Made by a program: the position numbers and the translations under genes. The notes beneath the pieces are model-generated. The model had not been told where the DNA came from. It made no database searches and saw only the letters and a list, made by a program, of their open reading frames with translations. This document shows positions 15,575 to 24,712 of a DNA stretch of 64,000 nt, piece after piece. The stretch covers positions 1-64,000 of the forward strand of contig JAQVCP010000001.1 of the NCBI GenBank assembly GCA_028689735.1, read 5' to 3'. Position 1 is the stretch's first letter. Every line of letters starts with the position of its first letter. Source of the stretch: Hespellia sp. GTDB taxonomy: Bacteria; Bacillota; Clostridia; Lachnospirales; Lachnospiraceae.

Positions 15575-17902
15575 ATGAAAACTTTTTTAAAACAACATTG
15601 GAAATATCTGCTGCAGACGCTGCTGCTTTCCTTATTATCTACCCTGCTGCTGTGCATACCGCTGATTACACCATGCCGTGAGGACTATGGAGAGCTTTAC
15701 TTTTCCTATACTTTAGTCTGCGCATTTTGGACAGGGGTCTTTCTGCTCTGTGCCCTCTATCCGCTCTTTTTGTGGATTGGCCGCTACGGCATTTTCCACG
15801 GATTTCTTCGGGAGAAAAAATTTAAAAGTCTGAAGCTCTGTTTTCCGATGTTGCTGCGACTGGCAATCGGGCTTTTCGCTGCTTACGAGATTCTGATGTA
15901 CCAGCATTACCGCTTTCGCTTCGCCATTCTGTCCATTTTCCGGAACGAAGCCGGTGCCTATGTCAAATTCTGCCTGGCGGTGATATGTATCGCACTGCTT
16001 CTGACGGACTTTAGCAGGGCATTTCCTGCATTTTCCAGGTGGAATGTAGATTATCCCTGGATGCTGAAGACAGTTGTCGTCCTTTTGGTTTCTTTCGTGT
16101 GCTTCTTCATTATAGAAATGTTCTGTGAAAGCAAAATGCTCACTTACATGGATATGCGTTTTTTAAACATGCTGTACTGGACGGTACTTTTGGCGATTCT
16201 CTTCCTTATATTCCGGAGATTGAAGATCAGTGCTGTTATTACACTGGTCATTGCCTATGTTCTTGGATTTGCCAACTACCTTGTGGTCATGTTCCGCGGC
16301 AGTGAGATCCTCTGGGGCGATATCACTGCATGGGGAACTGCTATGGAGGTTGTCGATAACTACAAGTTCTCACCTGACCATTATTTCGCAACCGTAACTG
16401 CGGTCTTTGTATTGACCATTCTGGTTATTCTGGCGCTGCCGATCCGGGAAGAAAAACAGCTGCTCACGAAAAAGCGGGTCCTGCAGACAGTTCTTGCAGA
16501 AGCTGCGATTATCGCATTGCTGGTCATCGCCAACATAAGCGGCGCTCTCTATGGATTCATTCAGGGAAACTTCTGGGACTATACAATTATGATGGGGCGT
16601 ACCGGATACCTCCCGTATCTGATTAGTAATATCAATTACTCCACACGGGTGACTTTAGAAGACTACTCTGCCAGCGATGCACAAAAGGTGCTGGAGGGCA
16701 GCAGCGCACTTCTGAAGGAAGAGGAGAATGATGAGGATTCCGGCATAACAGCCTCCAGCTCAAATGCGGCGCAGGCACCTAACATCATCATGATTATGGA
16801 TGAAGCATTTTCAGACCTTGCAGTCAACGGAACGCTGGAGACCAACCAAGATTACATGCCTTTCGTACATAGCATGTCCGAGAATACCGTAAAGGGAGCC
16901 TTGCACCTGTCCATCTGCGGTTCCCCCACAGCGAATACAGAATTCGAGGTGTTGAGCCGCTCTTCTCTGGCGTTTATGCCTACGGGATGTATTCCGTACA
17001 ATCAGTATATTACAACGAAGATTCCATCCCTTGCCAGTGTGCTAAAGAGCAGTGACAGCCAGTACCAGACCTATGCATACCACAGCTACTCCGCCACTGG
17101 ATATAACCGCCCGGTCGTCTATGATAATTTTGGATTCGATGAATCCCTGTTTGTAGAGGAAGAGGATATGGATGAATATGATGACACCATTCGTGATTAT
17201 ATCAGCGACTCCGATGATTTTAAGAAAGTAGAAGAAATTTTTGAGGAAAAGAAATCCGGCAATCCACTTTTTCTCTTTAATGTCACCATGCAGAATCATG
17301 GTGGATATACAACTGTATTTAATGAAGGGGAAGACAAGATTGAAGTGACCAATTTTGATGCAAATTATCAGCTTGAGACTTACCTCTCTCTGATCAAAAA
17401 GAGTGATAATGCCATCTCTGAATTGATTGCTTATTTTGAAAAGGAAGACGAGCCCGTGATGATTATCCTCTACGGAGACCACCAGCCCAAGCTTCCGGAT
17501 GAAGCCCTGGAACCGCTGATGGGAAATGAAGGCGGAACCGAGGACACAGGCGATGGAACCAGCCGCTACTCAGATGTTGCCTCCAGATATGAAGTGCCGT
17601 TTTTCATCTGGACTAACTATGATGTTGATGAGGTATCGGATCTTGATATTTCCACGAATTATCTCTCCTCCTACATCCTCGAACACGCCGGAATTCCGCT
17701 GACTGCTTACGATGAATTCCTGCTGGAACTCCGGGATTCTTATCCGGTTATCACCGCCAAAGAGTACTGGGATGCCGATGGAACCGTCCACCACTGGGAC
17801 GAAGAGACTCCGAGCGTCCTGAAAAGTTATGAGAACATTCAGTATAACTGCTTGTTCGATACAGATAATAAGCTGACTGAGTTTTTTAATGGGGTTGATT
17901 GA
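15575..17902 (+). CDS. LTA synthase-family sulfatase/phosphoglycerol transferase
   Basis: 775 aa. An N-terminal half with about eight to ten membrane spans (residues 1-340) carries an extracellular sulfatase-type alkaline phosphatase domain (from about 405, APNIIMIMDEAFSDL). SPTANTEFEVLS supplies the likely Thr nucleophile; LFNVTMQNHGGYTT and MIILYGDHQPKLP hold metal and substrate residues. Relatives polymerise glycerol phosphate onto teichoic acids or decorate surface glycans. The ATG at 15575 follows GGAGG; one eight codons upstream would start almost at the transcription start and is rejected. Linkage to LTA itself is not proven. Confidence 0.88.
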   Translation: MKTFLKQHWKYLLQTLLLSLLSTLLLCIPLITPCREDYGELYFSYTLVCAFWTGVFLLCALYPLFLWIGRYGIFHGFLREKKFKSLKLCFPMLLRLAIGLFAAYEILMYQHYRFRFAILSIFRNEAGAYVKFCLAVICIALLLTDFSRAFPAFSRWNVDYPWMLKTVVVLLVSFVCFFIIEMFCESKMLTYMDMRFLNMLYWTVLLAILFLIFRRLKISAVITLVIAYVLGFANYLVVMFRGSEILWGDITAWGTAMEVVDNYKFSPDHYFATVTAVFVLTILVILALPIREEKQLLTKKRVLQTVLAEAAIIALLVIANISGALYGFIQGNFWDYTIMMGRTGYLPYLISNINYSTRVTLEDYSASDAQKVLEGSSALLKEEENDEDSGITASSSNAAQAPNIIMIMDEAFSDLAVNGTLETNQDYMPFVHSMSENTVKGALHLSICGSPTANTEFEVLSRSSLAFMPTGCIPYNQYITTKIPSLASVLKSSDSQYQTYAYHSYSATGYNRPVVYDNFGFDESLFVEEEDMDEYDDTIRDYISDSDDFKKVEEIFEEKKSGNPLFLFNVTMQNHGGYTTVFNEGEDKIEVTNFDANYQLETYLSLIKKSDNAISELIAYFEKEDEPVMIILYGDHQPKLPDEALEPLMGNEGGTEDTGDGTSRYSDVASRYEVPFFIWTNYDVDEVSDLDISTNYLSSYILEHAGIPLTAYDEFLLELRDSYPVITAKEYWDADGTVHHWDEETPSVLKSYENIQYNCLFDTDNKLTEFFNGVD

Positions 17903-17915
17903 GTTTTATTCAGCT

Positions 17916-17958
17916 GTCAAAACGGATATTCGCAATCCGCTTTGCTACTTCCTTGATG
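17916..17958 (-). repeat. Dispersed intergenic repeat, family 1 (copy 3)
   Basis: Nearly identical to copy 2 (14079-14119) over the core. It is the only copy between convergent genes; its transcript-sense strand is the minus strand. Confidence 0.6.
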
Positions 17959-17976
17959 AGGTTAAAATAGAAAAGC

Positions 17977-18011
17977 ACCGGAGTATGACCGCCAATTGTT
18001 CATACTCCGGT
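17977..18011. terminator. Bidirectional terminator between convergent genes
   Basis: ACCGGAGTATGA (17977-17988) pairs perfectly with TCATACTCCGGT (18000-18011). T-rich runs follow in both directions. Confidence 0.85.
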
Positions 18012-18019
18012 ATTTTAAA

Positions 18020-18304
18020 CTAACGCGCAAGATTCGCCATAAACAGCTCATACAGATCATCCGCTCCATCCGGCTTTGGGGAGTTCTCGCCCCCTCCATT
18101 GGTGCTGCGTTTCATAGAAGCATACATGTCCTCCCCTGCATTAATGAGGTCCATCTCATAAATTTCATACCCAAGCTCCTTACATTTTTCACAAAATGCA
18201 GCAAGCGGCTGTTCTTCTTTCTGCGTTGCAAGCAAAACCGCTCGAAGCGAAGAATCCCGCAATGCTTTCTTTTCCAGACTGTCCAATAATTCAATAATAT
18301 TCAT
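18020..18304 (-). CDS. Nif11-like small protein
   Basis: 94 aa. The N-terminal 60 residues (LLDSLEKKALRDSSLRAVLL, a helix, then FCEKCKELGYEIYEMDLI) follow the Nif11 leader-like pattern of two helices with LGYE. The tail contains STNGGGENSPKPDGADD. Nif11 domains occur as RiPP leader peptides, usually ending in a double-glycine cleavage site, but also in stand-alone small proteins. No RiPP modification enzyme or exporter lies next to it, so a stand-alone role is more likely. Monocistronic, with a strong terminator. Confidence 0.65.
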   Translation of the reverse strand: MNIIELLDSLEKKALRDSSLRAVLLATQKEEQPLAAFCEKCKELGYEIYEMDLINAGEDMYASMKRSTNGGGENSPKPDGADDLYELFMANLAR

Positions 18305-18338
18305 ATTATCATTCTCCCTTCTCTCTGCCTAAGGATTT

Positions 18339-18794
18339 TCACATTTCCACGACTTCCACACCCCGATGCTCCACGGAAGTGGAAAACACAATCAATGTCC
18401 TGGTTCTTCCAAACTTCTGCAACTCCCCAATAAATACATCCAGTTCCATTGTTGTCTTGAACAGGACCTCAAGCAGCATGGAATAATCCCCTGTCACACA
18501 GTTACATTCTACCACATTCAGGCATTTCTTGATAAATGGATAAAATGTCTTCTTTTCTTCCGGCTCCACCCCCAGACAGATAAATGCTTTCGTATAAAGT
18601 CCCAACGCCATTGGATTGACGATTGCCTGATATCCCGAAATATATTTTTCGCGCTCCAGCTTCTCAATGCGATTCGAGACTGCTGGAGAAGAAAGACATA
18701 CTTTCTGTGCAATTGTCTTGATGTTCATTCTGGCATCCTTCTGCAGGAGATTGAGTATCTGGATATCAATCTCGTCTATATTATCATGTTTCAT
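18339..18794 (-). CDS. Lrp/AsnC-family transcriptional regulator
   Basis: 151 aa with the usual Lrp length. The N-terminal AsnC helix-turn-helix (IDEIDIQILNLLQKDARMNIKTIAQKVCLSSPAVSNRIEKLE, about 4-45) is followed by a RAM ligand-binding domain (from about 70; VVECNCVTGDYSMLLEV holds the effector loop). Such proteins respond to amino acids. The ATG at 18792-18794 follows AGGGGAGG; a longer frame upstream lacks support. No clear target neighbour: the amidohydrolase operon is nearby but separate. Confidence 0.9.
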   Translation of the reverse strand: MKHDNIDEIDIQILNLLQKDARMNIKTIAQKVCLSSPAVSNRIEKLEREKYISGYQAIVNPMALGLYTKAFICLGVEPEEKKTFYPFIKKCLNVVECNCVTGDYSMLLEVLFKTTMELDVFIGELQKFGRTRTLIVFSTSVEHRGVEVVEM

Positions 18795-18860
18795 AAAACC
18801 TCCCCTTTCCTGTTCTTTTTGGTAACCCGGGTCTTGAAAATTCGTTATAAAAGAAAGAAA

Positions 18861-18893
18861 AAGACGTACTCCCATTCATGTGGAATACGTCTT
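18861..18893 (-). terminator. Terminator after the acidic miniprotein gene
   Basis: AAGACGTACTCC (18861-18872) pairs with GGAATACGTCTT (18882-18893) with one mismatch. On the minus strand the stem is followed by TTTTTCTTTC. Confidence 0.75.
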
Positions 18894-18948
18894 CGTATGT
18901 TTTCTTAATTTTTTCAAGTGTATCACTTTGGAAAAAAGTTGTCAACTT

Positions 18949-19206
18949 TTACAGGTCATCCCCGTCATCCCAGTCTTCATCTTCCCAATCCTGATCTTCC
19001 CAATCCTCCGTCAGATCATTGCTGCACCCATTTCCCGAGTTATAACTTCCCATTACAGTACGCTTATTGCGCTTCGGTGACCAGATTGCTCCAAGAACAA
19101 TACCAAACAAAATGCAGTCTGCAATCAGCAGCACCTTTTCTCCCATTGTCCACTCTCTATCCAAGAAAGATTTTACTACACATTTTACTTCTGTTATTTT
19201 CTCCAT
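18949..19206 (-). CDS. Small membrane protein with acidic WED-repeat tail
   Basis: 85 aa from the ATG at 19204-19206 (AAAGGAG upstream). It has one membrane span (VLLIADCILFGIVLGAIW, about 26-43), a basic anchor (SPKRNKR) and a C-terminal tail that repeats the tripeptide W-E/D-D: DWEDQDWEDEDWDDGDD. Not recognised as a named family. The tail could bind metal or basic partners on the cytoplasmic side. Real translation is supported by ribosome binding site, promoter-to-terminator spacing and composition. Confidence 0.65.
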   Translation of the reverse strand: MEKITEVKCVVKSFLDREWTMGEKVLLIADCILFGIVLGAIWSPKRNKRTVMGSYNSGNGCSNDLTEDWEDQDWEDEDWDDGDDL

Positions 19207-19349
19207 TGTCTTACTCCTTTCAAAATCACGTTCACTTTTTTGTTCTATTTCCATTATAGTACGTACACACGAAATACAAAAGTAAAATAACTCTTAATTT
19301 TATTTTGCTGAAGCGAAAACTCTCTTCGGAAAACCAGAAATCCTCCACT

Positions 19350-20681
19350 TTATTTTGTAAAACCACTCATGATTTCATTTGCTTTCTTATACACATCCTC
19401 AGCCGGAACACCAATATAGAATTTACCGTCCTCATACAGAACCTTCCCGTTGACCATCGTCATCTTCACATTCTGTTTGCTTCCGCTGTATACGAGATTC
19501 TTTGCAATATTATTGATTGGCTGCATATTCGGCTGGTGAAGATCAATCATGATCAGATCTGCAAATTTTCCTTCTGCCAGCACATCTGCATTGTCCAGTC
19601 CCATGGCATGGGCGCCTTCTACTGTTGCCATGCGAAGAACCTTGTTCGCATCAAGGGCTGAAGCGTCATTTGCTCTCAGCTTCGCAAGCCCCGTAACCAG
19701 AAACATCTCCCGGAACATATCGAGACAGTTGTTGCTTGCAGGACCATCTGTTCCCAGTGCCACGTGAATTCCACGATCCAGCATATCTTCAATTCTTGCA
19801 ATTCCACTTGCCAGCTTCGTGTTTGATCCCGGGTTGGAAACCACATAGATGTTGCGTTTTTTCAAGATATCCAGATCTTCGTCTGTCATATGAACACAGT
19901 GATAACATGCACCGCCATTGTCGAAGATTCCAAGCTCATCCAGAATTGCTGTCGGAGTCTTTCCATATCGCTTGATGCATCCTTCCACCTCCGCCTTACT
20001 CTCTGAGCTGTGGGTATAAAGAGGTGCCTGATACTTGTGGGAAAGTGCTGCCAGCTTTTCCAGATTCTCTCTGGAGGTGGTATATTCCGCATGGAATCCC
20101 AATTCGAAACTCACCAGACTATCCTGAGCATTATATTCCAAAACATATTTTTTTACTTTGTACTTCAGATACCACTCTTCCAATTCTTCCAGTGACTGGC
20201 TGAAGTCGTTGAATCCACCACACATCACGGTACGGAAGCCACAGTCTATGGATGCCTGAGCGACCGTATCCGGTGTCAGATACATATCGAAATTCGCTGT
20301 CATTCCACTGGTCAGGTACTCCATAATTGCAAGCTTGGACAAATGATAAATATCTTCCGGTGAGAGCTTCGCCTCCATCGGAAATACCTGCTGATTCAGC
20401 CAGTCAAGGAGTGGCAGATCGTCTGCATAGGAGCGTAAAAATGTCATTCCAGAATGTGTATGTGCATTCTTAAATCCAGGCATGATGAGATTTCCATTTG
20501 CATCAATTTCTCTGTCCCAGACCTTCCCCTCTACTTTTGCGTCTTCACCTACTGCATTTTTTGCGTCTGCTGTCGGTCCAACATAAGCGATTTTATTTCC
20601 CCTTACTTGAATCTCACCCTCAAAAATCTCCCGGTTCTCTTCCATCGTAAGAATCCTTGCATTGTAAATTCTAATATTCAT
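19350..20681 (-). CDS. Amidohydrolase: MTA/SAH/5'-deoxyadenosine deaminase type
   Basis: 443 aa amidohydrolase of the MtaD/SsnA/DadD group. Metal ligands: the HTH of KNAHTHSGM (near 65), HSSES (near 220), HCVHM and GTDGPASNNCLDMF (near 305). The adenosine-analogue deaminases of this group convert MTA, SAH or 5'-deoxyadenosine to the inosine form with release of ammonia. The ATG at 20679-20681 follows AAAGGATGAG. It is the last gene of the nucleoside import and DHAP-shunt run, so an S-adenosylmethionine by-product is the likely substrate. Other aminopurine or guanine substrates are possible. Confidence 0.85.
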   Translation of the reverse strand: MNIRIYNARILTMEENREIFEGEIQVRGNKIAYVGPTADAKNAVGEDAKVEGKVWDREIDANGNLIMPGFKNAHTHSGMTFLRSYADDLPLLDWLNQQVFPMEAKLSPEDIYHLSKLAIMEYLTSGMTANFDMYLTPDTVAQASIDCGFRTVMCGGFNDFSQSLEELEEWYLKYKVKKYVLEYNAQDSLVSFELGFHAEYTTSRENLEKLAALSHKYQAPLYTHSSESKAEVEGCIKRYGKTPTAILDELGIFDNGGACYHCVHMTDEDLDILKKRNIYVVSNPGSNTKLASGIARIEDMLDRGIHVALGTDGPASNNCLDMFREMFLVTGLAKLRANDASALDANKVLRMATVEGAHAMGLDNADVLAEGKFADLIMIDLHQPNMQPINNIAKNLVYSGSKQNVKMTMVNGKVLYEDGKFYIGVPAEDVYKKANEIMSGFTK

Positions 20682-20766
20682 AATCTCATCCTTTCTGTTC
20701 TGCCTGTCCCACCAGACAATATGTGATGCATTTTCTTTCACATATCACTTTTTCCTGCGTAGTTTC

Positions 20767-21726
20767 CTATCTCTTTCCTTTGTCATAAATCTCACCAAGC
20801 GCTCTCGGTGCATTGTTATGTTTGGAGAAGAATACCAGCAACAGCAATGTCAGTACATAGGGAAGAATCATCACCAGATCCGAATAACTGCTCGGCATTC
20901 CCGCGGCCTGTACAATCTGGTAACCACCGGATTTGGCAAGTCCGAATAAGAGACATGCGCCGAGTGTCGGCATAATCTTCCAGTTACCGAAGATCAATGC
21001 TGCAATTGCCAGATATCCATATCCAACGTAAATACTCGAAGAATAATTTGCCGAAATAGAATATGCAAACGCCATACCTGCAAGGCCGGAGAGCGCACCG
21101 GACATCATAACTGCCTTGAATCTTACCTTTGCCACATCAATGCCTGCTGCGTCCACCGCATGGGGATTATCCCCACAGGCTCTCAAATGAAGACCAAACT
21201 TTGTGCGATACAACAGATACCATGCAATCGCAGCAATCACAATAATGATAACTTCAAATGGATAAATATTGGTAAATACTGCTCCAAGTACCGGAATCTT
21301 TGAGATTCCCGGAACCGTCCACCTTGCCGATACCCCAAGTACGAATTTGTCTGAAGGAGCTCCGAACACAGTACGATTGATTGATTTTGTCAGGAACGTA
21401 GTCAACGCCATCGCCAGAATATTGATGACCACACCACTAATGACCTGATCTGCCTTGAACTTTACACAAAGCACTGCATGCAGCAGCGAATATAACATTC
21501 CGCCAATCATTGCACAGACCATTGCAACATAGTACGGAATCTGTGAATCCGGTCCCAGCTTGTTCATGAGGAGAATTGCCACCAGTGCGCCGACAAACGC
21601 TCCGGCTCCCTGCAGACCTTCCAGTGCCAGGTTCGTGATTCCGCTCCGCTCACTGTAGATTCCGCCGATTGCCATAATAAAAAGGGGTAATGCAAAGGAT
21701 AATCCATCAATAATTACTTTATTCAT
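20767..21726 (-). CDS. Nucleoside ABC transporter permease (NupQ/YufQ type)
   Basis: 319 aa, about nine to ten membrane spans, of the BPD_transp_2 fold. Characteristic segments: IGGIYSERSGITNLALEGLQGAGAF at the N-terminus and LRACGDNPHAVDAAGIDVAKVRFKAVMMSGALSGLAG near residue 200, the cytoplasmic coupling loop. It pairs with the larger permease upstream; start and stop overlap by one base (TAATG). Together with the BMP lipoprotein and the double ATPase it forms a purine nucleoside-type importer. Confidence 0.9.
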   Translation of the reverse strand: MNKVIIDGLSFALPLFIMAIGGIYSERSGITNLALEGLQGAGAFVGALVAILLMNKLGPDSQIPYYVAMVCAMIGGMLYSLLHAVLCVKFKADQVISGVVINILAMALTTFLTKSINRTVFGAPSDKFVLGVSARWTVPGISKIPVLGAVFTNIYPFEVIIIVIAAIAWYLLYRTKFGLHLRACGDNPHAVDAAGIDVAKVRFKAVMMSGALSGLAGMAFAYSISANYSSSIYVGYGYLAIAALIFGNWKIMPTLGACLLFGLAKSGGYQIVQAAGMPSSYSDLVMILPYVLTLLLLVFFSKHNNAPRALGEIYDKGKR

Positions 21727-22889
21727 TATTTTGCCTCCTTTCCATTTCCAGCCTGTTTTGCTGCATCTTCTATCCTGTCTTTTCCACGCTTCACCTTATA
21801 CTGAATAAATGCACCGCAGGCACTGAATAACAGAATCAGTCCGGTAATTACCGATGCAATCTCCGCATCCAGTCCCGCTGTGGAACTCATATAAGTACTT
21901 CCTTTTCCAATTACCGTAATCAGGAAAGAAGAAAAGAGGATTCCAATCGGGTTTGAATTTCCAAGAAGTGATACCGCGATCGCATCAAATCCTGTACTGG
22001 AAAGTACCTTCGGCTGAATCGATGCAAAATATCCCATATAGTAGGTAACTCCGGCGATTCCTGCCAGTGCTCCGGAAATAGTCATGGCAAGAATCACATT
22101 TTTCCCCACATTGATTCCGGCATATAGCGCTGCTTTTCCATTTGCGCCTACTGCCTTCAATTCATAACCTATGGTTGTTTTTTCAAACAAGAAGCGGATA
22201 AAAAATGCCACCAGAATCGCCAGTATGATTCCCAGCGGTATCTCGAATTTAAGATCTCCAATCTGTACATTCATCAGTGTCAATCTTGACGCATCGCTGA
22301 CAGCCTTGGACTGGCGGGATACAGGATCTACATACTTCGTGTTAATAAAAAATGCAATAATATACTCCGCAATATAGTTCAGCATAATGGAAGATACAAC
22401 CTCGTTGATGTTGAACTTGTACTTCAGCACGCCAATCAGACCTCCCACAAGACCTCCGGCAATCAAACCAATCATAATTACGAGTGGTTTTGCAATCGGT
22501 GCACTTAAGGTACTATAGCCAATCATCACCGTTGTGATGAATCCTGCTGTCAGCATCTGTCCGGAAATACCAATATTAAAGAGCCCCGCCTTCAGCGCTA
22601 CAGCCACTGAGAGTGATGCAAAAATCATCGGTGTCCAATAATTCATAAAACTGAAAAAGTCCGTCAGCATACTCTTTCCGCCGGCATACCTTGCTTTCGG
22701 CGCAATTCCGGACCCCTGCAGAAGATTCCAGTAGGCAGACAACGGATTTTTTCCAAGAAATGCAATAACCACCGCTCCTACAATCAGGCTGAGTACAATA
22801 GCAAATACCGGGATGGTAAATTTCTGATGTTTTTCATTGCCGAGTAACTTTACAAAAAATTTTGTCAATGGATCTACTTTTTGCTTCAT
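21726..22889 (-). CDS. Nucleoside ABC transporter permease (NupP/YufP type)
   Basis: 387 aa, about ten membrane spans, the longer partner permease. Segments FASLSVAVALKAGLFNIGISGQMLTAGF and ELKAVGANGKAALYAGINVGKNVILAMTISGALAGIAG mark the family. The C-terminus is a basic cytoplasmic tail (KVKRGKDRIEDAAKQ). It overlaps the ATPase gene by 4 nt (ATGA) and the second permease by 1 nt. Confidence 0.9.
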   Translation of the reverse strand: MKQKVDPLTKFFVKLLGNEKHQKFTIPVFAIVLSLIVGAVVIAFLGKNPLSAYWNLLQGSGIAPKARYAGGKSMLTDFFSFMNYWTPMIFASLSVAVALKAGLFNIGISGQMLTAGFITTVMIGYSTLSAPIAKPLVIMIGLIAGGLVGGLIGVLKYKFNINEVVSSIMLNYIAEYIIAFFINTKYVDPVSRQSKAVSDASRLTLMNVQIGDLKFEIPLGIILAILVAFFIRFLFEKTTIGYELKAVGANGKAALYAGINVGKNVILAMTISGALAGIAGVTYYMGYFASIQPKVLSSTGFDAIAVSLLGNSNPIGILFSSFLITVIGKGSTYMSSTAGLDAEIASVITGLILLFSACGAFIQYKVKRGKDRIEDAAKQAGNGKEAK

Positions 22890-24418
22890 TCAGATTTCAC
22901 CCCCATCATAAATTCTCCGACTTCCTTGACTGTCAATGACTTTGCTTCAGCCGTCTTAAGAATCTCACCATTGTAGATAACTGCAATGGTATCTGCCAGA
23001 TTCATGACCTCCTCCAGTTCCAATGAAATGAGCAAAATTGCTTTTCCTTTGGAACGTTCTTCTATAATCTGATTGTGGATATTCTCAATAGCTCCGATGT
23101 CCAGTCCACGGGTGGGCTGCACGAAAATCGTAAGTGAAGAATCCTGCTCTACCTCTCTGGCGATAATCGCTTTCTGCTGATTCCCTCCACTCATGGAGCG
23201 TACCTCTGTCTTGTTCCCCTGTCCGCTTCGGATATCATATTCTTCAATCAGTTTTTCACCAAATTTTTCAAATTCCTGATGGTTGATAATTCCTTTTTTT
23301 GCAAACGGCTCCTGATAATAATTTTTCAGGGCCAGATTATCGCATAATGTAAAATCAAGCACAAGGCCATATGTCTGTCTGTCCTCTGGGATGTAAGAAA
23401 TGCCTTCCAGTGTCCGTTTGCGGATATTATAGTGAGTGATATCTTTTCCATTCAGTAGAATCTTTCCTTCTGACACATGTGCCAGACCGGCTATGGCGTC
23501 TGCAATCTCAATCTGCCCATTTCCAGATACTCCTGCAATTGCCAGAATCTCACCACTGCGGATGGAAAAAGATACATTCTTTACTACCTCGAATTTATTT
23601 TCATCTCTGACCGTAAGATTCTGCACGGAAAGAACCTCTGCTCCATACTCTGCCTCCGGCTTTTCTGTCTCAAAAGAAACTTCACGTCCCACCATCTTGT
23701 TGGCCATCTCTTTGGTGGATGTACTTGCCACATCCAGTACATCGATTAATTTACCTCTGCACAGGATTGCACAGCGATCCGCCACTTTCTTGATTTCCTC
23801 CAGTTTGTGGGTAATCAGGATAATAGTCTTTCCCGCATCCCTTAGTCCGCGGATAATATCCAGAAGAAACTCGATTTCCTGTGGAGTCAGGATGGCAGTT
23901 GGTTCATCAAAGATTAGTATTTCCGCCTCCCGGTAAAGCATCTTGAGAATCTCAACACGCTGCTGAATGGATACATTGACTTCTTCAATCCTCTTTGTCG
24001 GTTCAACTTCAAGTCCATATTTTTTAGACAAGTCCGCAATTTTCTGATTGGATGACTTGATATCTACATAGGGGAGAATACCAAGGAATTTCTTCTGCGG
24101 CTCCACCCCCATAATAATGTTCTCTGCAATTGTATAATTTGATACTAATTTAAAATGCTGATGCACCATACCTATGTTCAATTGTGTTGCATAATTTGGC
24201 GAGCTGATTGTCTCCTTTTTCCCTCTTACAAAGATTTCCCCCTCATCCGGTTCATACATGCCAAAAAGCATGCTCATCAATGTTGATTTTCCTGCACCGT
24301 TTTCTCCCAGCAATGCGTAAATTTCTCCCTTTTTTATCTGAATGTTTACCGAATCATTGGCTACGATTCCAGGGAACTTTTTCGTTATATTCTTCATTTC
24401 AACAATATAATCGGACAT
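22886..24418 (-). CDS. Nucleoside ABC transporter ATP-binding protein (NupO/YufO, two ABC domains)
   Basis: 510 aa with two tandem ABC cassettes. The first has Walker A GENGAGKST (about 38-46) and Walker B ILIFDEPTAIL; its signature VSIQQRVEIL lacks the standard LSGGQ. The second has a degenerate Walker A (GVSGNGQIE), a good signature MSGGNQQKAIIARE and Walker B-like LTIFVQPTRGLD. This asymmetry is normal for RbsA/BMP-family importers. It is translationally coupled to the permease downstream. Confidence 0.92.
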   Translation of the reverse strand: MSDYIVEMKNITKKFPGIVANDSVNIQIKKGEIYALLGENGAGKSTLMSMLFGMYEPDEGEIFVRGKKETISSPNYATQLNIGMVHQHFKLVSNYTIAENIIMGVEPQKKFLGILPYVDIKSSNQKIADLSKKYGLEVEPTKRIEEVNVSIQQRVEILKMLYREAEILIFDEPTAILTPQEIEFLLDIIRGLRDAGKTIILITHKLEEIKKVADRCAILCRGKLIDVLDVASTSTKEMANKMVGREVSFETEKPEAEYGAEVLSVQNLTVRDENKFEVVKNVSFSIRSGEILAIAGVSGNGQIEIADAIAGLAHVSEGKILLNGKDITHYNIRKRTLEGISYIPEDRQTYGLVLDFTLCDNLALKNYYQEPFAKKGIINHQEFEKFGEKLIEEYDIRSGQGNKTEVRSMSGGNQQKAIIAREVEQDSSLTIFVQPTRGLDIGAIENIHNQIIEERSKGKAILLISLELEEVMNLADTIAVIYNGEILKTAEAKSLTVKEVGEFMMGVKSE

Positions 24419-24652
24419 CGCGTATCCTCCTTCATATTATGTGCTTGATAACCCAGGAAAGATTTCCAGAATCTTTCTATCGGATGTTTGGCAGCTTAAG
24501 ACGCAGCAAAATTCTTCTTTTACTGCTTCCTAAATTGCTAAATATATTTTATCTTTTAATGCAAGTAAAGGAAGGGACTTACCTATCCCTTCCCGACCTG
24601 CTATTTGTAACACCTCTATTGAAACGTTACCTACACGCCTCCCCGGCAAATG

Positions 24653-24689
24653 GGATACTCACAATCTGCCTCGCTGATTGTAAGTATCC
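24653..24689 (-). terminator. Attenuator-like hairpin between the BMP lipoprotein and ATPase genes, overlapping a repeat copy
   Basis: GGATACTCACAATC (24653-24666) pairs with GATTGTAAGTATCC (24676-24689) with one mismatch. On the minus strand no T-run follows at once, so it is more likely an mRNA-stabilising or processing stem that lets the lipoprotein outnumber the ABC subunits. Its minus-strand sequence GCAGATTGTGAGTATCC resembles the family-1 repeat core. Confidence 0.5.
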
Positions 24690-24712
24690 TTCTGGATGTG
24701 TGTAATAAAATC

